Assembly: GCF_009765875.1 (NCBI RefSeq)
Contig: NZ_LMUP01000004.1
Location: 372,001-436,000 of the forward strand
DNA from: Pedobacter sp. L105
Lineage (GTDB): Bacteria; Bacteroidota; Bacteroidia; Sphingobacteriales; Sphingobacteriaceae
Direction: 5' to 3'
DNA length: 64,000 nucleotides
The translations under genes were made by a program, and so were the position numbers. This document shows positions 24,112 through 33,507 of the stretch, in pieces. Each line of letters begins with the position of its first letter. The first letter of the stretch is position 1. The notes beneath the pieces were generated by a model. It made no database searches. It was not told the DNA's origin and saw nothing but the letters and a program-made list of their open reading frames with translations.

Positions 24112-26928
24112 ATGCCTAAAGACACCTCCATACGTTCAGTATTGATCATCGGATCTGGACCTATTATCATTGGCCAAGCCTGTGAGTTTGACTACGCAGG
24201 ATCCCAGGCTGCATTATCCTTAAAAGATGAAGGAATTGAAGTTTCTATTATAAACTCCAATCCGGCTACTATCATGACTGATAAGGTAATTGCAGACCAC
24301 GTTTATCTCAGACCATTAACAGTGGCTTCTATCGAAGAAATTCTGATAGAACGTAAAATTGACGCTGTATTACCTACTATGGGTGGTCAGACAGCCTTAA
24401 ATCTTTGTATCGAAGCAGAAGAGCGCGGCATCTGGGAAAAATATGGTGTCAGGATCATTGGTGTTGATACTGCTGCAATTGAGAAAACTGAGAACAGGGA
24501 AGCCTTCCGCCAATTAATGGTAGATATAGGCGTAGGTGTTGCACCTTCAAAAATCGCGAACTCCTTCCTTGAAGGTAAAGAAGCGGCTCAGGAAATAGGT
24601 TATCCACTGGTTATTCGTCCTTCTTATACCTTAGGCGGATCAGGTGGTGGTTTTGTCCACAAAAAAGAAGAATTTGACGCCGCCCTTAAACGTGGTTTAG
24701 AAGCCTCTCCAACACATGAAGTGCTGGTAGAAAAAGCGGTTTTAGGCTGGAAAGAATATGAGCTGGAGTTATTAAGAGATAGCAATGATAATGTAATCAT
24801 CATTTGCTCTATTGAAAACTTCGACCCAATGGGTATCCATACCGGTGATTCGATCACGGTTGCTCCTGCGATGACCTTATCCGACAGGTGTTACCAGGAT
24901 ATGCGTAACCAGGCGATAAAAATGATGCGCGCCATAGGTAATTTTGCCGGCGGATGTAACGTACAGTTCTCGGTTAATCCTGATAACGACGATATCATTG
25001 CTATTGAAATTAACCCAAGGGTTTCCCGCTCATCTGCATTAGCAAGTAAAGCTACAGGTTATCCTATTGCTAAAATAGCTTCTAAACTGGCTATCGGTTA
25101 TAACCTGGATGAACTGGAGAACCAGATCACCAAAACTACCTCTGCTTATTTTGAGCCTACGCTGGATTACGTGATCGTAAAAGTTCCAAGATGGAACTTT
25201 GATAAATTTAAAGGTGCTAATATGGAGCTTGGCCTGCAGATGAAATCTGTTGGTGAGGTAATGGCCATCGGCCGTACTTTCATTGAAGCCCTGCAAAAAG
25301 CTTGTCAGAGTCTGGAGATCGGTCGCGCAGGTTTAGGCGCTGATGGCAAACATGTACGTAACATAGAAGACATCATGCACGGTTTGGAGCATCCAAGCTG
25401 GAACCGCCTGTTCCTGATCAAAGATGCGATGACGATGGGCGTTCCATTGGAATCTATTCGTAAAGTAACCAGAATTGACAAATGGTTCTTGTCACAGATT
25501 CAGGAACTGGTTTTCCTGGAAACTGAACTGAAACGTTATTCTTTAAATAATATTCCAAAGGATTTCTTCTTTACCCTGAAACAAAAAGGATTCTCTGATA
25601 TCCAGATCGCTTACCTGTTAGGTAACGTAACGGAAGATGAGGTGTATGACCGCAGAAAATCTTTAGGCATCAAACGTGTGTATAAGATGGTGGATACCTG
25701 TGCTGCTGAGTTTAATGCACAAACCCCATATTATTACTCTACTTTTGAAGACGAAAACGAATCTATATCATCCGATAAAAAGAAAGTGATTGTATTGGGA
25801 TCAGGCCCTAACCGTATAGGTCAGGGTATTGAGTTTGACTACTCTTGCGTGCACGGTTTACTGGCAGCAAAAGAAAGCGGATTTGAAGCGATCATGATCA
25901 ACTGTAATCCTGAAACGGTTTCTACCGATTTCAATATGGCAGATAAGTTATACTTTGAGCCGGTATTCTGGGAGCATGTACGTGAGATCATTGAGCTGGA
26001 AAACCCGGTAGGAGTGATCGTACAATTAGGCGGACAGACTGCTTTGAAAATGGCAGAGAAACTGGATGGCATGGGCATAAAGATCATCGGTACTTCTTAC
26101 AATGACATGGACGTAGCAGAAGACCGCGGACGTTTCTCTGACTTGTTAAAAGAATTGGATATTCCATATCCTAAGTATGGTGTTGCCGAAAATGCCGAAG
26201 AAGCTATCGTTGTAGCTAATGAAGTTGGTTACCCGGTACTGGTTCGTCCTAGTTATGTATTAGGCGGACAGGGAATGAGCATTGTGATCAATGATGAAGA
26301 CCTGGAAAAAGCAGTAGTTAAATTATTGGGCGACCTTCCTGGTAACAGGGTACTGATTGATCATTTCTTAGACAGAGCTGAAGAAACAGAATCTGATTCG
26401 ATCAGCGATGGTGAGGACGTTCATATTGTAGGTTTAATGGAACACATCGAGCCTGCGGGAATCCACTCCGGAGATTCATTTGCAGTATTGCCTCCATTTG
26501 GTCTTTCTGAAAAAGTAATGAACGATATGGAGACCTACTCTAAGAAAATCGCCAGGGCTTTGAATGTAATCGGACTGCTGAACATTCAGTTTGCTGTTAA
26601 AAATGAGAAAGTTTATGTGATAGAAGCAAATCCAAGAGCTTCCAGGACAGTTCCTTTTATTGCCAAGGCTTACGATGTTCCTTATATCAATATCGCTGCT
26701 AAGATCATGTTAGGGGTAAATAAATTGAAAGACTTTACTATTGAGCGTAAGCTGGTAGGTTATGCAATTAAAGAACCTGTTTTCTCTTATGATAAATTTC
26801 CTGAAGTACCTAAAGAATTAGGCCCGGAAATGAAATCTACAGGAGAGTCTATCCGTTTCATTAAAGATCTGGAAGATCCTTACTTCTTAAAGTTATACAA
26901 AGACAAATCGATGTACTTATCTAAGTAA
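24112..26928 (+). CDS. carB: carbamoyl-phosphate synthase large subunit, without the C-terminal regulatory domain
   Basis: A 938-residue protein that makes carbamoyl phosphate from bicarbonate, ATP and glutamine-derived ammonia, for arginine and pyrimidine synthesis. Both ATP-grasp halves are intact: IIGSGPIIIGQACEFDYAG, SYTLGGSGGGF and IEINPRVSRSSALASKATGYP in the first; VLGSGPNRIGQGIEFDYSC, PSYVLGGQGM and VIEANPRASRTVPFIAK in the second. The E. coli enzyme has a further ~135-residue MGS-like allosteric domain; here the stop comes soon after LGPEMKSTGES. There is no frameshift, so this is a natural short form. carA is not in the window. Confidence 0.95.
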   Translation: MPKDTSIRSVLIIGSGPIIIGQACEFDYAGSQAALSLKDEGIEVSIINSNPATIMTDKVIADHVYLRPLTVASIEEILIERKIDAVLPTMGGQTALNLCIEAEERGIWEKYGVRIIGVDTAAIEKTENREAFRQLMVDIGVGVAPSKIANSFLEGKEAAQEIGYPLVIRPSYTLGGSGGGFVHKKEEFDAALKRGLEASPTHEVLVEKAVLGWKEYELELLRDSNDNVIIICSIENFDPMGIHTGDSITVAPAMTLSDRCYQDMRNQAIKMMRAIGNFAGGCNVQFSVNPDNDDIIAIEINPRVSRSSALASKATGYPIAKIASKLAIGYNLDELENQITKTTSAYFEPTLDYVIVKVPRWNFDKFKGANMELGLQMKSVGEVMAIGRTFIEALQKACQSLEIGRAGLGADGKHVRNIEDIMHGLEHPSWNRLFLIKDAMTMGVPLESIRKVTRIDKWFLSQIQELVFLETELKRYSLNNIPKDFFFTLKQKGFSDIQIAYLLGNVTEDEVYDRRKSLGIKRVYKMVDTCAAEFNAQTPYYYSTFEDENESISSDKKKVIVLGSGPNRIGQGIEFDYSCVHGLLAAKESGFEAIMINCNPETVSTDFNMADKLYFEPVFWEHVREIIELENPVGVIVQLGGQTALKMAEKLDGMGIKIIGTSYNDMDVAEDRGRFSDLLKELDIPYPKYGVAENAEEAIVVANEVGYPVLVRPSYVLGGQGMSIVINDEDLEKAVVKLLGDLPGNRVLIDHFLDRAEETESDSISDGEDVHIVGLMEHIEPAGIHSGDSFAVLPPFGLSEKVMNDMETYSKKIARALNVIGLLNIQFAVKNEKVYVIEANPRASRTVPFIAKAYDVPYINIAAKIMLGVNKLKDFTIERKLVGYAIKEPVFSYDKFPEVPKELGPEMKSTGESIRFIKDLEDPYFLKLYKDKSMYLSK

Positions 26929-26946
26929 TCATCATATTTTTATTAG

Positions 26947-26974
26947 AGGCCTGCTGATGAAGCGGGCCTTTTTT
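26947..26974 (+). terminator. terminator of carB
   Basis: AGGCCTGCT and AGCGGGCCT pair (one G-U) around a 5-nt loop, followed by a run of T. Confidence 0.88.
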
Positions 26975-27005
26975 ATGTATAGCGGTTTTTAAATGGATTC
27001 TGTCG

Positions 27006-27157
27006 GCTATTTTGGCATTACCCAAGCGTGCTATTTTGGAATTTACCCTGCCATTTTGAAAATTTCACAACATTTTATGTTTTTATATCACCCAGAAAGC
27101 CAAAGCGTGATACTTTTCCCTTCCAAAATGAAAAACAACCCTTCCATTTTGGAAGGG
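27006..27157 (+). repeat. TATTTTGG-type repeats and an inverted repeat upstream of kup
   Basis: GCTATTTTGGCATTACCC (27006-27023) recurs as GCTATTTTGGAATTTACCC (27030-27048) with a 24-bp period, and a weaker GCCATTTTGAAAATTTCAC follows at 27050. Further on, CCCTTCCAAAATG (27118-27130) and CATTTTGGAAGGG (27145-27157) form a perfect 13-bp inverted repeat with the same TTTTGG core. The rest of 26975-27338 is AT-rich with no gene that I can support. Confidence 0.55.
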
Positions 27158-27338
27158 TGTAAAAGTTACACTCAATGATTTTAAATTTTTATTGACTGAT
27201 TGTTAGTTAGTTAAATGTATATTTATTTTATGGCATTTGAATTGGATATGGTGCAGCAAAATCAAGTGTCACTTATTTTACATTTTACCTAAGATTTTGA
27301 CCCTTCCTTTTATACATAACAGTTGCTAAAATTCAACA

Positions 27339-29312
27339 ATGAACATCAATCTTAAAAAACTATCTGCCGCTGGCATGTTAGTTACGCTGGGTATCATCTT
27401 CGGTGACATAGGAACATCACCACTCTACACTTTTCAGGTTTTATTAAAAGAAGGCGGGCAGGTTAATCAGGCTTTAGTATTGGGTGCTATCTCCTGTGTA
27501 TTCTGGACCTTAACGCTTCAAACCACTTTTAAGTACATTTTTATCACGCTTCAGGCAGATAATAAAGGCGAAGGAGGAATCTTTTCACTCTATGCTCTGG
27601 TGAAACGGTATGGAAAATGGCTGGCTATTCCTGCAATTATCGGGGCTGGTACGCTGCTGGCCGATGGGATCATCACCCCCCCAATCTCTGTTACCTCTGC
27701 TATCGAAGGATTGAGCCTCGTACCGGCGCTTTCTCATATTATTGTTCCGGGCAATCACCTGATCCTGCTGATCGTTATCACGATTATTGTATTGTTATTC
27801 TTTTTCCAGCAATTTGGAACTAAGGTGATCGGTGCGTCTTTCGGGCCGATTATGTTATGCTGGTTTTTAATGATCGCTGTTTTAGGCTTTATCCAGGTGA
27901 TACAATATCCTGGAATATTTAAAGCTTTAAGTCCTTATTATGGCATCAAACTGCTGGTAGAACATCCAAATGGGTTCTGGTTATTGGGTGCGGTATTTTT
28001 ATGTACTACCGGAGCAGAAGCTTTATATTCTGACCTTGGCCATTGCGGACGTAAAAACATCCAGGTAAGCTGGATCTTTGTTAAAACGGCGTTGGTATTA
28101 AATTATCTTGGACAAGGTGCATGGGTTTTAATGCAAAAACCAAACATGGATTTTACCGGAATTAATCCATTCTTCCAGATCGTTCCCCATTTATACCTGA
28201 TCCCTGTAGTTGCCATTGCAACTATGGCTACGATTATTGCCAGCCAGGCGCTGATATCCGGTTCATTTACCCTGATCAGTGAAGCGGTAAGTATGAACTT
28301 TTGGCCAAAGATTACCATCAAATACCCTACCGATGTACGTGGTCAGATCTACATCCCCAGTATCAACTGGTTATTGTGCTTTGGCTGTATCGCGGTATCC
28401 CTTTATTTCAGGACATCAGAGAATATGACGGCCGCTTATGGATTCTCCATCACGATTGCCATGCTCATGACCACCATTCTGATGTATTATTTTATGCGTT
28501 ATGTGAAACACTGGCCGGTTTGGCTGGTGGTGATCATCGTTTGCATCTTTGGTATTGTAGAGCTGTCGTTCTTCACAGCAAACTCTGTGAAAATTGTAAA
28601 AAGGTTATTCTTTCTGGTATTTGAAGTAGGCCTGATCTTTACCATGTTTGTCTGGTTCAAAGCCCGTAAGATCACCAATCGTTTCTTAACTTTCATTGAT
28701 TTGAATGAGCAGATCCCGATGCTGAATGCGTTAAGTAACGATCAATCCATCGCTAAATATTGTACACACTTAATTTATCTGACCAAAGCCAATAACGAGA
28801 AACAGATAGAGCAGAAGATCCTGTACTCCATTTTCAGCCGTAATCCAAAACGGGCGGATGTCTATTGGTTTGTTCATATTGAACGTACGGATGAACCCTA
28901 TACGATGGAATATATGGTTCAGCACCTGGATGACGATAAGATTATCCGTGTTGAATTCCGCCTAGGTTTCCGTATCCATCCAAGGATCAATGTGCTGTTC
29001 AGGAAAGTGGTACAGGAAATGGTGGCCAACAAAGAGATTGACATTACCAGTAAATACGATTCCCTGAACAGGTTTAACCTGGCGGCAGATTTTCGCTTTG
29101 TGATCATGGAAAAATTCCTTTCTTATGAAAATGAATTCAGCTTAAAAGATGGGTTTATCCTGAGAAGTTATTTTACGATCAAGAAACTTGCCCAGACTGA
29201 TACCAAAGCTTTTGGTTTGGACACCAGTGAAACTGTTCTGGAGAAAATCCCCTTGGTAGTTTATCCGGTAGCGAATATCCATTTAAAACGCATTCCTGCA
29301 CCCCAGGGATAA
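27339..29312 (+). CDS. kup: KUP-family potassium transporter
   Basis: A 657-residue inner-membrane K+/H+ symporter. About 12 helices lie in residues 10-430; the N-terminus has the family signature GIIFGDIGTSPLYTFQ, then NKGEGGIFSLYAL, LADGIITPPISVTSAIEG, TTGAEALYSDLGHCG and ASQALISGSFTLISEAV. The last 200 residues are a soluble domain. Monocistronic, with a repeat-rich upstream region and a terminator shared with radA. Confidence 0.93.
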   Translation: MNINLKKLSAAGMLVTLGIIFGDIGTSPLYTFQVLLKEGGQVNQALVLGAISCVFWTLTLQTTFKYIFITLQADNKGEGGIFSLYALVKRYGKWLAIPAIIGAGTLLADGIITPPISVTSAIEGLSLVPALSHIIVPGNHLILLIVITIIVLLFFFQQFGTKVIGASFGPIMLCWFLMIAVLGFIQVIQYPGIFKALSPYYGIKLLVEHPNGFWLLGAVFLCTTGAEALYSDLGHCGRKNIQVSWIFVKTALVLNYLGQGAWVLMQKPNMDFTGINPFFQIVPHLYLIPVVAIATMATIIASQALISGSFTLISEAVSMNFWPKITIKYPTDVRGQIYIPSINWLLCFGCIAVSLYFRTSENMTAAYGFSITIAMLMTTILMYYFMRYVKHWPVWLVVIIVCIFGIVELSFFTANSVKIVKRLFFLVFEVGLIFTMFVWFKARKITNRFLTFIDLNEQIPMLNALSNDQSIAKYCTHLIYLTKANNEKQIEQKILYSIFSRNPKRADVYWFVHIERTDEPYTMEYMVQHLDDDKIIRVEFRLGFRIHPRINVLFRKVVQEMVANKEIDITSKYDSLNRFNLAADFRFVIMEKFLSYENEFSLKDGFILRSYFTIKKLAQTDTKAFGLDTSETVLEKIPLVVYPVANIHLKRIPAPQG

Positions 29313-29320
29313 TCATAAAC

Positions 29321-29362
29321 GATGTATTTGCATTGTTATCCAAATAACAATGCAAATACATC
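29321..29362. terminator. bidirectional stem-loop overlapping the end of radA
   Basis: A perfect 19-bp inverted repeat (arms 29321-29339 and 29344-29362, CCAA loop). Its right half and loop encode the last residues and stop of radA on the minus strand. It should end both convergent transcripts, kup and radA. Confidence 0.7.
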
Positions 29363-30712
29363 TTCAATTTTACTCACACCTGTAATTTCAATATTGTACC
29401 GGTCGGTAATCAATCCCTTCAGGTTATAATTAGAAACAAATATCCTTTCAAAGCCCAGTTTATCTGCTTCAGATATCCGCTGCTCAATACGGTTTACCGC
29501 CCTGATCTCTCCTGACAGACCTACTTCTGCGGCAAAACAGATCTTGGATGAAATGAAGATATCTTCATGGGAAGAAATAATGGCAGCCAGTATCGCCAGG
29601 TCAATCGCCGGGTCTTCTACTTTAATACCGCCGGCAAGATTCAGGAATACATCCCTTAAGCTTAATTTGAAACCACAACGTTTTTCCAGTACGGCCAGCA
29701 GCATATTCATCCTTCGGGTATCAAAACCCGTAGCAGAACGCTGAGGCGTTCCAAATGCCGCGGTGCTCACCAATGCCTGCGTTTCAATTAACATCGGCCT
29801 TGCGCCTTCTAAAGTGGCTGCTATTGCGATACCGCTTAGCTCTTCATCCCTCTGGGACAATAGAATTTCTGAGGGATTGGATACCTGTCTTAATCCGCCA
29901 CTGTGCATGGCATAGATACCCAGCTCTGCAGCTGCACCAAATCTGTTTTTTACCGACCGTAAAATACGGTAAACATGATGTCTGTCGCCTTCAAACTGTA
30001 ATACGGTGTCAACCATATGTTCCAGGATTTTAGGCCCTGCAATTGCTCCGTCTTTGGTGATATGGCCAATCAGGAATACAGGTGTATCTGTCTCCTTGGC
30101 AAAACGTAAAAGTTCTGCGGTACATTCCCTTACCTGTGATACGCTTCCCGGTGTAGATTCGATATGGGCAGAATGTAAGGTTTGTATGGAATCAACGATA
30201 ATGATATCCGGTTCAAGTTGTTCGATCTGTTTGAATATATTTTGTGTAGAGGTTTCTGTGAGAATATAACAATCTGCTGTAGGGCTGTCGGTAATCCGTT
30301 CTGCGCGCATTTTGATCTGCTGTTCGCTCTCCTCACCGGAAATATACAATACCTTTTTTCCGGCAATATTCAGGGCAAGCTGAAGCATCAGCGTGGATTT
30401 ACCTATACCGGGTTCTCCACCAATCAGGATCACCGATCCGGCCACCAGGCCACCGCCCAGTACACGGTCAAGCTCAAGGTCGCTGGTAGAGATCTTCTGC
30501 TCTGAAGAAGATACGATATCGTTAATCTTATTAGGTTTATTGGATCTTTTGGTAGATCCGGTGGTTTCCCACGCCGGAACCTTAGCGCCAGGTTTTTCAA
30601 CGATCTCTTCTACAAAAGTATTCCAGGAATTACAGGAAGGGCATTTGCCAAGCCATTTGGCAGATTCATAACCACAACTCTGACAAAAATATGCTGATTT
30701 AGTTTTAGCCAA
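29336..30712 (-). CDS. radA: DNA repair protein RadA
   Basis: A 458-residue RecA-related branch-migration ATPase. The N-terminal zinc finger is CQSCGYESAKWLGKCPSCNSW (positions 10-30: CxxC...CxxC). The ATPase domain has Walker A GGEPGIGKST, Walker B DIIIVDSIQ and the RadA-specific KNRFG motif. The C-terminal Lon-like domain has GGIKVEDPAIDLAI and GEVGLSGE-type FAAEVGLSGEIRAV. It works with RecA in recombination intermediates. The start is TTG at 30712. Its end forms half of a palindromic terminator. Confidence 0.96.
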   Translation of the reverse strand: MAKTKSAYFCQSCGYESAKWLGKCPSCNSWNTFVEEIVEKPGAKVPAWETTGSTKRSNKPNKINDIVSSSEQKISTSDLELDRVLGGGLVAGSVILIGGEPGIGKSTLMLQLALNIAGKKVLYISGEESEQQIKMRAERITDSPTADCYILTETSTQNIFKQIEQLEPDIIIVDSIQTLHSAHIESTPGSVSQVRECTAELLRFAKETDTPVFLIGHITKDGAIAGPKILEHMVDTVLQFEGDRHHVYRILRSVKNRFGAAAELGIYAMHSGGLRQVSNPSEILLSQRDEELSGIAIAATLEGARPMLIETQALVSTAAFGTPQRSATGFDTRRMNMLLAVLEKRCGFKLSLRDVFLNLAGGIKVEDPAIDLAILAAIISSHEDIFISSKICFAAEVGLSGEIRAVNRIEQRISEADKLGFERIFVSNYNLKGLITDRYNIEITGVSKIEDVFALLFG

Positions 30713-30772
30713 TGGATTTGATTTTAAACGAATTTAAAGGTATTAAATTAATCATAAAAGAATTGTCATAAC

Positions 30773-30814
30773 ATGACTAAGCCTGACTACTTTTCAGCAA
30801 TCAGGCTTAGTCAT
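30773..30814 (-). terminator. stem-loop downstream of the RNase G gene
   Basis: ATGACTAAGCCTGA (30773-30786) and TCAGGCTTAGTCAT (30801-30814) form a perfect 14-bp stem, 20 bp past the stop. There is no strong T-run. Confidence 0.6.
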
Positions 30815-30833
30815 TATGTTTTGAACACGAGAT

Positions 30834-32384
30834 CTACAATTTTATTTCTTCGTCTTTAGAGGAGATAAAATGGAACTCTGTTAATAAGTAAGACGGAACC
30901 GACTTTACTTTAATTTTTTGTCCGAATTTAAAGAACCATTTCCATTGTAAGGAGTAAATACCTTTTTTAATGAAAGCTTCAATGTATGGATGTACACAAA
31001 GCGTAATATTCTTTTCGTTTTGCTCCCTCAGGATGTAATTCATGTTGCTTTCAATATCATCCATTAAAACGATACTGGCTTTAATTTCCCCGGTGCCGTG
31101 GCACATTGGACAAACTTCACTGGTTACAATATTCATTTCAGGGCGGACACGCTGACGTGTAATTTGTACCAGGCCGAATTTACTTGGTGGCAGAATAGTG
31201 TGTTTAGCACGATCCAGTGTCATCAATTCTCTCAGGTAATCAAAAAGCATTTTACGGTTTACCGGTTTGTGCATGTCGATAAAATCGATCACTACAATTC
31301 CGCCCATATCACGCAGCCTGAGCTGACGGGCAATTTCTTTTGCGGCTTCTTTATTTACCTGCAAAGCATTGTCTTCCTGGTTCTCTTTGTTGGCCGTTCT
31401 GTTCCCGCTGTTTACGTCAACAACATGGAGCGCTTCCGTATGTTCAACAACCAGATAAGCACCGCCTGCAAGGTTCACCGTTTTACCAAATCCATTCTTA
31501 ATCTGCTTTTCGATACCGAAATGCTCAAAGATGGGTTCTTTGTGTTTGTAAGGCTTTACGATTTTCTCCATTTCAGGAGAGATCTCATGCACATAAGAAC
31601 GGATATCTTCATACAAACCTGCATCGTTCACATACACATTGGTGAAATCCGAACTTAAGATATCACGGATCAGTGTAGATGTCCTGTCCATTTCTCCCCA
31701 AACACGTTTGGAAGGTTCTGCATCAGGCAGCTTTTTAATAAAGGTTTCCCATTTGGATACTGAATCCAGTAAATCCTTTTGTAGTTCTTCTACACCTTTG
31801 CCCTCAGAAACCGTTCTGATGATCACTCCAAAATTCTTAGGCTTAATACTTTCGATAATCTTTTTTAAACGATTACGTTCGGTATTGCTCTTAATTTTTT
31901 TGGAAATTGAAATTACATTGGAAAACGGGACCAATACGATGTACCGTCCTGCAATAGAAAGATCAGAGCTTAAACGCGGTCCTTTTGTTGAAATAGGCTC
32001 TTTAGCTATTTGAACAGGTATAAGCATGTTTTTGGAGACAACCTCAGATATTTTGCCAGCCTTGTTGATATCGGCTTCAAGCTTTAAATTGTCTAATAAT
32101 GTTCCACTAACAGTGCCATTCCGCTTAATTTTTGTAAGCTTTAATAGAGATTGAACTTGCGGACCAAGATCGAAATAATGCAAAAAGGCATCTTTTTCAT
32201 AACCCACATCTACAAACGCAGCATTTAGCCCCGGCATTATTTTCTTAATGCGGCCTAAATAGATGTCGCCAACGGCGTAATTTGTATTAATGAGTTCCTT
32301 GTGAAGTTCTACAAGCTGCTTATCTTCAATCAAAGCTATGGTCACCCCCGAGGGAGTTGAATCGATAATTAATTCCTTTACCAA
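30834..32384 (-). CDS. rng: ribonuclease G/E family protein
   Basis: A 516-residue endoribonuclease of the RNase G/E catalytic core, acting in rRNA maturation and mRNA decay. Domains: an S1 RNA-binding segment (YLGRIKKIMPGLNAAFVDVGYEKDAFL in part), the 5'-sensor region, the DNase I-like catalytic domain with HVVDVNSG and VVIDFIDM (metal-binding Asp residues), and the zinc-link Cys pair in VCPMCHGTGE. No long unstructured C-terminal scaffold is present, so it is RNase G-like. The start is TTG at 32384. A strong stem-loop separates it from the upstream small gene. Confidence 0.94.
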   Translation of the reverse strand: MVKELIIDSTPSGVTIALIEDKQLVELHKELINTNYAVGDIYLGRIKKIMPGLNAAFVDVGYEKDAFLHYFDLGPQVQSLLKLTKIKRNGTVSGTLLDNLKLEADINKAGKISEVVSKNMLIPVQIAKEPISTKGPRLSSDLSIAGRYIVLVPFSNVISISKKIKSNTERNRLKKIIESIKPKNFGVIIRTVSEGKGVEELQKDLLDSVSKWETFIKKLPDAEPSKRVWGEMDRTSTLIRDILSSDFTNVYVNDAGLYEDIRSYVHEISPEMEKIVKPYKHKEPIFEHFGIEKQIKNGFGKTVNLAGGAYLVVEHTEALHVVDVNSGNRTANKENQEDNALQVNKEAAKEIARQLRLRDMGGIVVIDFIDMHKPVNRKMLFDYLRELMTLDRAKHTILPPSKFGLVQITRQRVRPEMNIVTSEVCPMCHGTGEIKASIVLMDDIESNMNYILREQNEKNITLCVHPYIEAFIKKGIYSLQWKWFFKFGQKIKVKSVPSYLLTEFHFISSKDEEIKL

Positions 32385-32443
32385 AAGCTGTACATTTTAA
32401 AGGGTAAATCCCTTATTAAACATGGACTGAATATAAAAAAACA

Positions 32444-32497
32444 GATCAACGAGTAAGAGATACCAAAAGCAAATCTGGTATCTCTTACTCGTTGATC
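32444..32497 (-). terminator. 22-bp perfect stem-loop downstream of the 29-codon gene
   Basis: Arms 32444-32465 and 32476-32497 are perfectly complementary over 22 bp with a 10-nt loop. On the minus strand the structure is followed by TGTTTTTTTATA. It ends the small-gene/HU transcript before rng. Confidence 0.85.
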
Positions 32498-32511
32498 ATG
32501 AAGAAAAAAAC

Positions 32512-32601
32512 CTATTTTTTCTTATGCCTGTTTTTTCTTAAACGCTTTTTACGTTTGTGGGTGGCCATTTTATGTCTTTTTCTTTTTTTACCGCTTGGCA
32601 T
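32512..32601 (-). CDS. bS22/mS38-like (AURKAIP1/COX24) small basic ribosomal protein
   Basis: A 29-codon frame from ATG at 32601 to TAG at 32512-32514. The product starts MPSGKKRKRHKMATHKRKK and ends RLRKNRHKKK; about two thirds is Lys, Arg or His. The KxxKMxxHKxRKRxRxxR pattern matches the C-terminal domain of mitochondrial mS38 (AURKAIP1/COX24) and the tiny mycobacterial bS22, which bind the small subunit near the decoding site. A terminator directly follows. The match is by pattern only, but the composition and isolated position make it a real gene. Confidence 0.75.
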   Translation of the reverse strand: MPSGKKRKRHKMATHKRKKRLRKNRHKKK

Positions 32602-32636
32602 AATTGTGAGGTTTAAATATTTTTAAAATTTGTTTA

Positions 32637-33500
32637 TTAGTTTTTGTTTTTCAACTCGGCTACCTTTTTATCAATGAAAGTTGATAAAGTTGGATTGGCC
32701 GCCAGCTTCTTGCTATTCAGGTAAGCTTCAACAGCTTCCTTGTTTTTACCCAGGTTCTCATAAGCAGTACCCAGATAAAAATAAGCATCTGGTGAAGGCT
32801 TAATGGCAATGATGCTGTTAAACCTGGTAATAGCTTTATCAAACTGTCCGGATTTGATTGCAAAAGTTCCTAGACTCATGTTTGCTTTCATGTTCTTCGG
32901 ATCTTTTTTAACTACGTCCAGTAACATCGCTATTCCTGACATTGGGGCACCCATTCCGTTAACAATGGTAATTCCCAGTCCTGTTCTGGCTTCCAGATTT
33001 GCTGAGTCCAGCGCAACAGCATTGGTATACGCTGTGTTGGCTTTCTGCAACAATACAGGACCGATTAAACTGTCCTGTGTATTGTCAAATGCTTTCAGCA
33101 ATCCACCGCCAGCAGCTAACCAGTTTGTCAGGTTTCGCTGTTTGTTGGCAACGATTTCAAGATACAATGCACTTGGGGTGGCTTGCTCAACGTCATCCCA
33201 TTTTTGGGCAAGAACCTTCGCATCGCCTAACTGCTCATCATCAGATGCAGTTTTATATGCATTTTCCAATGTAGTGATTTCTGCAGCCAGATTTGCATTA
33301 ATTGAATTTTTGGCAGCGGTAGAAACCTCCGTCAAATTAATTGTACTCCCCGCCGAAGTGAGCTGGCCACCCGCGGGCATACCACTTGCTTGCTTCTTTG
33401 GCTTCACTAAACCCTTAATATCTCTCGTAAACAAAAATACTGCAAGTAGAATAACTACACTGATAATAATTGTTTGTTTAGACCGGATAGAGTTCATCAT
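32637..33500 (-). CDS. membrane-anchored tetratricopeptide-repeat protein
   Basis: A 287-residue protein with a single N-terminal membrane helix (residues about 9-24) and no cleavage site, followed by a Pro/Lys/Gly-rich linker. The C-terminal half holds TPR units, for example TAYTNAVALDSANLEARTGLG, KDPKNMKANMSLGTFAIKSGQF and PSPDAYFYLGTAYENLGKN in part. It is likely a periplasmic scaffold. It lies 7 bp downstream of the HU gene and is probably co-transcribed with it. Confidence 0.72.
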   Translation of the reverse strand: MMNSIRSKQTIIISVVILLAVFLFTRDIKGLVKPKKQASGMPAGGQLTSAGSTINLTEVSTAAKNSINANLAAEITTLENAYKTASDDEQLGDAKVLAQKWDDVEQATPSALYLEIVANKQRNLTNWLAAGGGLLKAFDNTQDSLIGPVLLQKANTAYTNAVALDSANLEARTGLGITIVNGMGAPMSGIAMLLDVVKKDPKNMKANMSLGTFAIKSGQFDKAITRFNSIIAIKPSPDAYFYLGTAYENLGKNKEAVEAYLNSKKLAANPTLSTFIDKKVAELKNKN

Positions 33501-33507
33501 GAGCAGA

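Noticed and set aside
24112-26928. CarB as a truncated or broken gene
   Set aside because: Both ATP-grasp halves are complete and the stop falls cleanly at a domain boundary, so a natural short form is more likely.
26993-27178. A 61-codon plus-strand frame after carB
   Set aside because: It runs through the TATTTTGG repeats and inverted repeat; composition and position look like chance.
31098-31658. A 186-codon plus-strand frame
   Set aside because: It lies entirely antisense to the conserved RNase G catalytic domain and has no recognisable features.
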